From NCBI GenBank assembly GCA_016706425.1, contig JADJJR010000001.1:930001-994000 (forward strand): a stretch of 64,000 bases of DNA. The letters run 5' to 3'. The notes under the pieces were generated by a model, which was given only the letters and a program-made list of their open reading frames with translations, made no database searches and had not been told where the DNA came from. Below, piece by piece: positions 40,601 through 52,600 of this stretch; the first letter of the stretch is position 1; the number at the start of each line of letters is the position of its first letter. A program made the position numbers and the translations under genes. Source of the stretch: Elusimicrobiota bacterium (lineage in GTDB: Bacteria; Elusimicrobiota; Elusimicrobia; FEN-1173).

Positions 40601-43600
40601 GAGGTTTTCACAGACACAACCGCCGGCCAATCCACGATGTCCTTGGAAGATGTGAAGAAGTCGTTTGTTGATTCCGCGGAATTTAAGGCGCTGGCCCCCG
40701 AAGAGCAGGTGGCGGCCTTGTACCGTACGGTGTTGGAGAGGGAACCCGACACGGAGGGGTTCGCGTTTTGGGTGGGCCAACTCAAGAACGGCGGGACGCT
40801 GGCGAACGTGGTGGCGGGGTTTTACGGTTCGCGGGAATATTCGGACCTGATGGGGAAGAAAGTGGACGCGCTTTACCGCGTTCTGCTGGGACGGGACGCC
40901 ACGGCGGATGTGGAAGGACGGGCGTTTTGGATGGGGGTGTTGGCGGGACCCGGGGGCCTGCGGGCGGTTATCGCGGGAATCATGGGGTCAGAGGAATTTA
41001 AATCGAAACCCGCTTCCTTTCAAGTGCGGGCGGCCTATGAGGTCCTTTTAGGGAGGCCGGCGGGTACATCGGAAGTGGAATATTGGGTGGGGGAAATGGG
41101 GAAAGGGATGACTTTGGAAACGGTTTTGGGCCATTTTGTCGCTTCGCCCGAATACGCCACGGTGATCGGAAAAAAGATCGATGCCCTTTATCAAAGCGCG
41201 CTGGGGAGAACGCCTGACGCGGGAGGCAAGACTTATTGGATCGAACAGGTAAAACCGGGGGCGGCCGACGGTAGCGCGCGGGGTAATTATTCCCTCCAAA
41301 GAGTGGAAGTCCGGGCGACGAACACGTACGCGGTGATCCAGGGTCAGGCGGTGGTGATGGCGTCCGTGACGACGAGCACGGCGGTGAAGGCGGATGGGAC
41401 GGCGTACGGAATTAACGAGCACGGGTACAGCGTGATGACGACGACGGTGAACAACGCCTATGACGCGCTGGGGCGATTGACGGGCGCGACGGGGACGGTG
41501 ACGGGGCGGCAGGTGACGACGGTGTGGACGGATAAAAACCGGAACAACACCTGGGACGCGGACGAAACCGTTCTGACGCCGGTGTTGGTGAGCGGGACGA
41601 ACACGTACGCGGTGATCCACGGGCAGGCGGTCGTGGTGACGTCCGTGACGACGAGCACGGCGGTGAAGGCGGATGGGACGGCGTACGGGATTAACGAGCA
41701 CGGCTACAGCGTGATGACGACGACGGTGAACAACGCCTATGACGCGCTGGGGCGATTGACGGGCGCGACGGGGACGGTGACGGGGCGGCAGGTGACGACG
41801 GTGTGGACGGATAAAAACCGGAACAACACCTGGGACGCGGACGAAACCGTTCTGACGCCGGTGTTGGTGAGCGGGACGAACACGTACGCGGTGATCCACG
41901 GGCAGGCGGTCGTGGTGACGTCCGTGACGACGAGCACGGCGGTGAAGGCGGATGGGACGGCGTACGGGATTAACGAGCACGGGTACAGCGTGATGACGAC
42001 GACGGTGAACAACGCCTATGACGCGCTGGGGCGATTGACGGGCGCGACGGGGACGGTGACGGGGCGGCAGGTGACGACGGTGTGGACGGATAAAAACCGG
42101 AACAACACCTGGGACGCGGACGAAACCGTTCTGACGCCGGTGTTGGTGAGCGGGACGAACACGTACGCGGTGATCCACGGGCAGGCGGTCGTGGTGACGT
42201 CCGTGACGACGAGCACGGCGGTGAAGGCGGATGGGACGGCGTACGGGATTAACGAGCACGGCTACAGCGTGATGACGACGACGGTGAACAACGCCTATGA
42301 CGCGCTGGGGCGATTGACGGGCGCGACGGGGACGGTGACGGGGCGGCAGGTGACGACGGTGTGGACGGATAAAAACCGGAACAACACCTGGGACGCGGAC
42401 GAAACCGTTCTGACGCCGGTGTTGGTGAGCGGGACGAACACGTACGCGGTGATCCACGGGCAGGCGGTCGTGGTGACGTCCGTGACGACGAGCACGGCGG
42501 TGAAGGCGGATGGGACGGCGTACGGGATTAACGAGCACGGGTACAGCGTGATGACGACGACGGTGAACAACGCCTATGACGCGCTGGGGCGATTGACGGG
42601 CGCGACGGGGACGGTGACGGGGCGGCAGGTGACGACGGTGTGGACGGATAAAAACCGGAACAACACCTGGGACGCGGACGAAACCGTTCTGACGCCGGTG
42701 TTGGTGAGCGGGACGAACACGTACGCGGTGATCCACGGGCAGGCGGTCGTGGTGACGTCCGTGACGACGAGCACGGCGGTGAAGGCGGATGGGACGGCGT
42801 ATGGGATTAACGAGCACGGCTACAGCGTGATGACGACGACGGTGAACAACACCTATGACGCGCTGGGGCGATTGACGGGGGCCGTGGGCAGCGTGACGGG
42901 TGTCCAGGTTCAGAATGTGTTTACAGCGGAGACGGAGGAAGTGGACGGGGAGGAACGGGTGGTGACAAACCCGGACGGTTCCCCTAAGGGGCAATTGTTG
43001 CCGCAAAGAACGCTCGTAAACGGGACGAACACCTACGCGGTGATCCATGGGCAGGCGGTGGTGGTGACGTCCGTGACGACGAGCACCGCGGTCAAGGGGG
43101 ATGGGACCGCGTACGGGAGTAACGAACACGGCTACAGCGTAATGACGACGACAATTAATTATTTTTATGACGCGCTGGGTCGGATGACGGGGGCTTCCGG
43201 GACGGTAACCGGGCGGCAGGTGACGACGGTGTGGACGGACACGACGCCCTCGAACACGGAGGATGAAGAAGGCAAGTGGGAAATACGAGCGGTGTCGGTG
43301 ACCGGGACGAACCAAATGGTCGTGATCCATGGGCAGGCGGTGGTGGTGCGATCGGAGACGGAAACGCGGGCTTTGGACGACGCGGGCCGGGTGATCCCCG
43401 AAGGGACACATGGATACAGTTTGTCCCGGAGCGTTGTCCTGTATACGTTGAACGATTTGGGGCAGGTGACAGGCGCGGAGGGATGGATCGAAACCTGGCA
43501 GACGCAAGAAGTGCGGAACGACTCGGCCAACCCGGCTTCTTCGGTGTTTTCCTGGGAACGAAAAACGACGTACACCCGCACGGAGAATCAATACATCGTC

Positions 43601-46600
43601 TTGAACGGGCAAGCGATGGTGTCCAGGGCGGATTCGACGATCCTGGCGGTGGACGCCAACGGGAATGTGATCCGGAACGACGCGTTGGACGGGTATTTCA
43701 AACAAACCAGTTGGACGACGTTTCAGTACAACGGGCAGGGAATCTTGGTGGGGGCCCAGGGGGGAGCGGAGACCTGGGAAACCACTCAGGTCAAATCCGG
43801 GAACACGTGGGAAAGCCAAAAAACCTACAGCCTAACCAGCCATGTTTACGCGGTGGTGGCGGGACAAACCCTGGTCGTGCGGTCCGTCACGGAAGCCTGG
43901 TCCCTGGACGCGAATGGAAGGCTGATCACGGATTCCAACGCCCACGGGTATACCTATTCGCGGTCCTGGGTGAATTACAGCTACGACGCACTGGGGCGCT
44001 TGGTCGGAGCAACGGGGCAGACCGAATCTTTTCAAACCGACCAAGTTCTAACGACGGCGCTGAACGACAATGGGTCGATCGTGGGAGACGCCAACAATAA
44101 TCAGATCCAGGATGGCCCGACAAGCAATCGCACTTACGACTGGCGGAAGGGGGGATGGACGACCTCGACCACGGCCGGCGAAAACTGGGCTCAATCCATT
44201 GAAACGGAAAAGACCCACAACATCACCGTAAACGATTACGCCGTGATCGGCGGACAGGCTGTGATCGTTCGCTCGGTGACGGACACCTATACGGGAACGC
44301 AAGGTGGAATCCTCGGGGAGGACGGGGTTCACACGCGGACCACCACGTATTATGACTACAACGAAAAAGGGCAATTGATCGGAGCGCGGGGCGAAGGGTG
44401 GACCGAATCGTGGACGACGGTGTTTCACGATCCGGACGGAAACGGCCAAGGGGAGTACCGGGTGATCCACCGGGATGGGACGCGCTTCACACAGACCTAT
44501 AAAGTGATGCAGGGCCGCGGGGTGATCACATCCCAAACGACGGTGACGGACGAAACGCGGAGGGACGGGGTTCGCGAACAACAGACGACGACGATGCGGT
44601 ATTTTTATGACGAGAAAGGTCGGTTGACGGGGGGGGAATCGACGGGGACTTTTACAACGACGGAACCGGCGGCGGCGGACGGAAGCGCGGCGGCGAAAAC
44701 CACCACGGGCACGAGCCGGCAGACGTTCACGGTGCTTCACGGGAAACTGCTCATGTCAACCTCGACGACCGCTTCGGGGAGCGATCCCGCGGTCACCACG
44801 AGCTATACCTACGACAGTTTGGGCCGTTTGATCGGGGCGAGTTCGGCCGGGAAAACCTTTGTGATCGTCAAAGGGCAAGCCCTGGTGCTGAAATCGGTTG
44901 ATGGGGAATGGACGACGACGTACACGTACGACAAAAACGGACGCTTGGTGGGGATGAGAAGCGTGGGGGCGGGGGGGAGTTCGGGCGGGGATTCCTGGAC
45001 CACCAGCGATACGAAAACCGAAAAAGACGAGAACGGTAAAGAGACGACCACGACCGTGACGACGGTTCACAACAGTTCGTGGTCCTCCAGCTGGTCCGGA
45101 ACAACAACCTATGGGATTTACGATGGAAACGCCAAGACGCTTAGATCGGAAATTAGTTCATCCTACAGCAGTTACTCGAACACAGAAACAACCACCAACG
45201 CGGTGTCGAAGTGGGAAGAGACCGACAAGGAATCGGGAGAGACCCAACACTTAACCAAAACCGAGGTTTCCGTGTTGACGGCAAGTTCCTCCGGGTGGGG
45301 GGGGAGCCACAGTTCAACCGTTTACGCCTATGAAGAAACGGGCCGATTGTTGCGCCAAACCGAATCCTCCAATTCCTGGGAAGGTTCGAGCGTGAACGTA
45401 TCGCTGTCCGTGACTTCACGCACTTTCTCCGATGAGGTCGACTCCTCGGGGGCGCGGTTAACGGATTACACCCTGGTGAACGGGTCTCTTCAACCGGGAG
45501 CTCGAATTGATGGGGTGGGATTGACCTCGCCCCAGGTTCAACAAATCAATCGATTGGCGGCGGGAGTGGGCGGATGGGTGTCGGGTTTGGGGGGGTGGGA
45601 GGACGGACGGTTGGTGGTTGATTTCCAATATTTTGACCGGGCCGTGACGGCGGGCGCCCCTTTGACTTGGAGCGGGACCGGTGACGACGAGGTGGATCTT
45701 CCCCGTGCGATCGGAAGTGTGAGCGTGTTGTTGACACCGAACGACTTGAACGGCGTCTCGTCAATGTTGGACACGTCGGACGCCGATTCGATCGTGAGCG
45801 CGATGAAATCCTTGATTGCCCTGGGCCAAGCGGGGAACCTGGACGGGTTCCGCGCCTTGGCGATGGATCTTCGCCGGCTGAGCGAATCGTGGTTAAAGTC
45901 GGCTTCGATGCAGGTTTACAACGACGACACGATCGCGCACGCGCTTGTGGTGTGGGACAACGGGCAGGGCGGCACGGACACGATGCATTATTTCTACGAC
46001 GGGGAAGGCCATTTGATCCGCGGGGAGGGGACCAGCGAGACCCGAAAAGAAGTCGTCAACACGGACGGCTCCAAAACCATTTCCACAACCACCCTCCAGT
46101 CGACCACATGGTATCGGCAAATCAATGGGAAAGACGTCGCGACGCGGACCGAATTGAATGGGACAACGGTGACGGGGGCGGTCACGACGCAATTCACCAG
46201 TTGGGAGGATTTTATTTACGACGAAGCCGGGAAATTAATCGGCTCCCATCAGGAATACAATACGACGACCACTCAAAGCGTTTGGGATGAGCCCAGCCAA
46301 AAGTATTTGGAAAATACAACAACGGCACAAAAAACCACCGACAAGGTCTTTCGAGAAGTGGGGGGACGGACGGTGTTGTGGTCGGAGGTCTCGGATGAAT
46401 TCAACGGCCCGCGGGGAGGGGAACTCGGCGAGGACTCCGGCCACACGCATCTGGAGGTTAATTACATCTACAGCGAAACGGGAGAACTTCTGGACGCGGA
46501 AGGGAAAGGTTGGTCGGAGTCCTGGAACACCGTGATGCACGATCCGGACGGGGATGGGGTCGGCGAATACCAATTGATCCACCACACGGGCACCGTTATT

Positions 46601-49600
46601 CAGCAGGAATATGGGGTGGTCAAAGGGGAAGCGCGCCTGGAGTCTCAGACCACAACCACGGACGAAACGAAACCCGACGGGTCCCAAGAACAACAGACCA
46701 TGAAGATGACTTACCAATACAACGACAATGGCGATTTGATCGGGGCCGTGGGAGAAGGCTCGTTCAGGACACAAACCCCTGGGGCGCAAGACGGCAGCGG
46801 GAAGGGCGCCCTGTTGACTTTGGGTGTGATCCATCAGGTTTACTCAATTATCGGAGGACAACTGTCGTTGATTCGAAACACGACAACGAGCCGGTCGGGA
46901 CCTTTGGTCGGGGCCACGGCCGATATTTCACAAACCGAGTTTAGCGGGAGCGAGTCCGAAACCCAAGACATCGTCTACAGTTACGACGCCCTGGGCCGTT
47001 TGATCGCGGCGGCGGGGAGCGGGAGCTCGGGCACGCAAACCTATGAAATACGCCGGGGCGACGCGGTCCTCCTCACCTCCGTTCTTGAAGGCGTGACGAC
47101 GACCTACCGGTATGACGCGGAGAACCGGTTGATCGGGGCGCACGCGAGCGGGTCCGGGAGCAGCAACACGTCGGAAACGACGACGGAGACGACGACGGAG
47201 ACGACAACGGGGACGGGGGGCAAACAAGAAACGACGACGACCACCACCACCACGACAACAAACACGACATCCACTTGGCGTTCGGAAGTGTGGTACGGGA
47301 TTTATTCCGGCGAAGCCAAGGTGTTGAGGTCCGTGAGCGATTCAAGTTACACGAGCACACAGGATTCGACGACGAATTCAACGACGGACGCTGTCTGGGG
47401 AGAAAAGGACGCGAACGGGAAAATAGTGCCCATGAACAGCCGCACGGAATCGACGACGCAATCGACCAGCACGGTCAACGGCGGCGGCGTGAGCCGGACC
47501 GTGAACACGTATTCGGACACAGGGGTTTTGTTGCACACGGAGGACAACGCCGACAACTGGACCAGCGGGGGAACGGTGTCGGTGATCATGAACACGAGCA
47601 CGCACGTGTGGTCGGACCAGAAGGACGCGAAAGGGAACGCGATGACGGACTACACGATCACGAACGGGTCGTTGCAGGGCGGGGCGCGTCTGAACGGGCA
47701 GGCCTTGAGCGCGGACGCGGTGGCGACTGTTAATAAATTGGCCGAAACGGCCGGCGGGTGGGTCGGGGGAATATCCATAAACGGGGCCGGACAATTGGTG
47801 GCGGACATTCAAGTGTTCGACGTGCCCGTGAAGGTGGGAGAGGCTCTGAGCGTTACCGTGACGTGGTCGGGGCAGGAGGCGCCGGAAATCAATCTGCCTC
47901 GGGCGGTTGGAACGATCGGGGTGGCGTTGGGGTTGTCCGAAGAGGATTCGGGCGAAGTGAACGTGGTTCTTCCCTCCAACGCGACATCGGTGATCCAGGA
48001 CTTGACGTCGCTGATCCGGGCGGGCGACTACGAGGGGACGCGGGCGATGACGACGGCTCTCCGGGCCGGCGGGAACACGTGGTTGGACTCGGTCTCGATG
48101 CAGATCGGAGAAGGGGACAGGGTCTACACGATGACGTTGGCGGATGACGGGAGCGGCGGGACGGCCACGCATTTGAGCCTGAGCGTCAAGACCCCCACCG
48201 GGGAATTGGATAAGGACGGCAACGCGAAAACGGGGATGGTGCCCGCGGGAACTTTGACGTTGTCGGAAACGACGAGTGTGGACGCGGGGATGGCGATGTT
48301 CTCCGAGGCGCCGCTGACGGATCCGGACGCGTTGGGGACGTGGGGCGCCAACCAGATCGCGGGCGGCGCGATCGAGGGGTTCCGGTTTTATATGCCCGGG
48401 TACGATCACGACGCCCAAAACGGGATGGTGTTGGAGGGGGGGCGAGGGAAGGACGGCACCCCGGGCATCGAGCTTACGGTGGTCCGCGGGGGAAAAGATT
48501 TCTTCGGGGTGGGATTGTCCAACGAGGCGATCTCGGGCGAGCGGGGGGTCAGTCGGGCGATCGATCTGTTGAACGGGCTGAACACGGAAGACGCGATGGC
48601 GTTCGCGGAGGGGATCGCGGGTGGCGTGGAGTCCGGGACGATCACGGGATTCACAAAACTGGATCTCTCAACGGGTTTGGGGCGCGGTGTGTTGGGACTT
48701 TTGTTCAGCGACCCGGGACGGGCGGTGTTGGGCCGGATCCTTGGGGTCCAGGGGATCGCCTTGCCCGCCGGGGTGACCGACATTGAGATGCTCGGGGTTT
48801 ACCTGGTCAGTCAAGGAGTGGCGGGGTTCCGGGTGTGGGTGGACGGCGACGCGGACGGTGTCCGGGACGGGGGGGAGGAGAAGGGAATGGCGGAATTGTC
48901 CCCGGCTTTGGCGGCGTTGTTCGCGGGCGCGACGGCGGATATGGGAAGCGGAACGTTGTCGATGGGCCGGGACAACAACGGCGATCCGGAGTTTGCTCTG
49001 AAAGTGGAAGTGCGCGGCGAGGACGGGACCTTGGTGGGGTGGGCGAGTCTGGGCTGGGACCTGACCAACAACGGGATGAGCGTGGATATCTCATTGAACC
49101 TGAGGAACGAAGCGGTGGGGGATGGGGTGGCGGTGTTGATGGCGGGAATTTTGGGTTATGAGGGGATCAAAACCCTGGCGGCGTTGGGCGAGGCGATGTT
49201 GAACGACGCCGGATTTATCGCGGCAATGAAGATGTTCACGATGGAAGTGAACGGGGTCAAGATGGATCTGTATTCGCTGTTGGGCGGACAAGAGTTCGAG
49301 TCGGCGTTGCGGGGGGGGCGTGTGGATTGGTCGGGGAGCACGTTCTCTTTCGGCGTGAAGGCGAACGGGGAGAGTTATCTGAGCGCGTCGGTCCTCGTTC
49401 GGGACGGGGCCGGGGAATCGATGGGGCGCTTCATGGTTTCGACCGGGGGGGGGGAGAGCGGTCTGTCGCGTCTCTTCGCGCCGAACCTGGGGAATGAGAA
49501 GATGCGGAACTGGTTCGCGGCGGGGTTGGGGGAAATGCTGGGGTTGGGCCGGGATTTGAGCGCCGAGGGTCTCCAGGCGGCTTTGAAGGATTCCAAGGTG

Positions 49601-52600
49601 TTGGCGGCGGTGGGCGCCCGGGGAGTTGTTTTATCGGACGGCACGCAGACCACGCTGGGAGAATTGTTCGGGGAAGCCTTCTTGACCGTGTTGAGCAAGG
49701 GGACGATTGATTGGAACATGAGCGAGGTGCTGTTCGGTTCGGATGCTTCTGGGGGGATGGTGTTCAGCGGGTCGTTGGTTTTGCGGGACGGGGATGGGGT
49801 GATGGGGTGGTTGACGTTCGGGTTCGACAAAGAAACAGGCCGGTTGAAGGTGGGCGTGGATTTGAATTTTGGCCACGCGGTGGTCCTCGCGATGAGCGTG
49901 AGGGGTCTGGGGTTGGTTTTTGGATTGGAAGGAATGGTGACGGTGGAATCCCTTGAGGCGGCGTTGAAGGATCCCGCCCTGCAGGAGACATTAAAGGCAG
50001 TGACCGTGACTGTGAACGGTGAAAAAGTGACGTTGGGGGAATTGTTCGGGACGGCACTTTTTGAAGCGTTGGCGGTGGGTACGATCGACTGGGAAAACAG
50101 CCGGCTGAGTTTGAGCGATGACGGGACGGGGCGGGGGGGCGCGTCGTTGTCCTTGGCGGTTCGAGGGAATGACGGGGTGTTGGGCGGATACACGGCGGAA
50201 CTGGATGGGAAGACGGGACGGTTTTCACTGATGGTGATGGTGAACCTGGGCAATCGGAAGGTCTTGTCGATGGTGGTGGGGGGCCTGGGCCGGTTGTTCG
50301 GATTGACGGGCGTGACCACGATCGAAGCGTTGGAGGCCGCGTTGAAGGGGGAGGCCTTTTTGTCCCTGGTGAAGTCGACGACGATTGAAATCAACGGCGA
50401 GACCATGACGTTGGGCCAGCTGTTTGGGGAGGCGTTTTTCTCGGCCTTGGCGGACGGGTTTGTGGTTTGGGCGGAAAGCCGGTTGTCCTTCGGCGTGGGG
50501 GCGGATGGAAAAGCCGGGTTAACGACATCGTTGGCTGTGAGCGACGGGGTCGGGGTGGTGGGGTCGTTCACGGCGGGATTGGACGAAACGGCGGGGGCGG
50601 AAGGGATCCAGGCCGGCGTGACGGCCAATCTGGCGAACCGGCGGGTGCTGGAAATGACGGCGGCGGGGCTCGGGAAAATGCTGGGTTTGGAAAACGTGGA
50701 GACGGCCGCGGACTTGGAGGCGGCGTTGCTATCGGAGAAATTCCTTGCGGATCTGTCGGCGCAGATAACGGCGGGGACGGCGGACCCCGAGGTTTTGAAG
50801 TTGATGACGGGGGTTTTGGAATCCGTGATGGCGGGTGGGACGGTGGATTGGGGATCCTCGAGTTTGACGATGGGGTTTGACGGCGGCGGGAAAACGTTGT
50901 TGAGCGCGAGTTTGGCCGTGGTGAACGAGGACGGACGTGTGGGGGGACGGATCGGGACGAGCTACGATACGAAAGAGAAGTCGTTCTCGTTGACCGCGGC
51001 GGTGCGGTTGTCGGACGTGGCGGAGGGTTTCAGGTCTTTGTTGACAACGGGGAAGGCGAACGCCCTGGAGGCTCTGGCGAAAGGTTTGGGAGAAACCCCC
51101 GGCGCGGCGGAGTTCCTGTCCTATTTGGCCGGGGGAAGCGTGAACGAGGCGGAGGGGTGGGTGACCGTGGGGGTGGAAGCCAACGGCAATCCTGTCTTCA
51201 CGGTGGACGCCGATTATTACGGGGCGGACGGGATCTATGTCGGGACGCTCCGCATGGCCTGGGACAAGGGGGCGGGCGCGTTTGGGAGCCTCTTCACGGG
51301 CCTGCGGTTGGATAACGCGCGTGTGCGGTTGTTCTTGGAAGGGGTGTTGGGAGGTCCCTTGGAAGAGGTGACGCCTTCTTCAATCGTGAGCCGAATGGAG
51401 TTAATGGGGGAGGCCGGGGCGATCCTCAAGCCGTTGTTGGAGTCTTTCGCGGCCGGGTTGGCCTGTGATTTTACAGCCGCGACGTTGACGCTCGGCGTGG
51501 ATGGGAAGGGGGCGATGGTCCTGGCGGTGTCCGGCCGGTTGATGCAGGGGGCGAAAGACGTGGGGACCGTGACGTTGGGGTGGGACGCGGGGAAGAGTGG
51601 GATGGCCTACGTCATGACTTTTGAAGGGGAATTGGGAGAAGCGTTCCGGGCTTCTGTGGCGACGGCGGTGGAGAATTTGGAGGTGGTGGGGGAGGCGAAG
51701 GGAAAGGATTTGACGGTGGATCAGGTGTTGGCGGCGGCGGGTGGGGCCCTGGATTACAAAAGCGGGACTCTGGTGTTCGGCGTGGGGGCGGACGGCAAGG
51801 CGATTTTCAGCCTTTCGTTTGATGTTCGGGGGACCCGAGGGCAGGTGATTGGGTCAGTGGGGATGAATTACGAGGCCGGAAAAGGGTTTTCAAGTTATAT
51901 GACGTTGAACTTTTCCGAAATGGGGCCTGCGAATGTCGAGGCCTTGAGGGCTTTGCTGAATTCGGCGGGGGTTGGCGCGGGGGGCGGAGAGGCCCCCGCG
52001 GCGAATGTGGACCGGTTCTATGAAGACGCGGATGTGCGGGTGAACTATGGCTCGGAAGGGGAAACGACGTCGACGTTGATGTTCGCCGGGGTGGCGGAGA
52101 ATTCCGGTACGGGGGATTCGGAGTCGGGGTGGCTGGGGGGCGGCACGCAACAGTTCGGATATGGTTTTGTGGGTTATTACGGTGGGCAGTATTGGGGGTA
52201 TGGGGCGTTCGGGTGGGGGACGTTCGGGGACGACCAAAAAGCCTGGTCCGAGGCGAAGAGTCAATATGGGACGGCGGACTCTGGCAAAGGGAAACCGGAA
52301 AACGCGGACGGCGCATCGACCGAGGCGCTTGGGCTGTGGGGGGCGGGTGCGCAAAGCGGGCCGTCGTATTTCCGGTACGACCAGTACATCGGCAGCAACG
52401 AGGAGATGTGGAACAGCCAATATGGTTTGTTGGGGAACGGGAACGTTCCGCTGGGCGCGGTTGATTGGGGGACCGGAAGTCTGACCTTGGGTCGGAGCGT
52501 GGAGGGCGACCCGTTCCTGCGGCAAACGAACGCGATTCGGGACGAAGACGGAAGGACGGTGGGCGATTACGTCGTGTCTGTGACGGAAGGGGAGACGGCG

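Larger units (their letters stand above)
39300..43200 (+). repeat. 93-residue repeats with AVKADGTAYGINEHGY insert
   Basis: Units resemble the preceding 84-residue repeats but carry an extra STAVKADGTAYGINEHGYS segment and often lack the calcium-type loop, having VWTDTTPE or VWTDKNRNNTWDADE instead. Codon choice also changes: threonine and alanine are almost all ACG and GCG here, while ACC and GCC are common in the 34-39 kb block. Confidence 0.8.
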
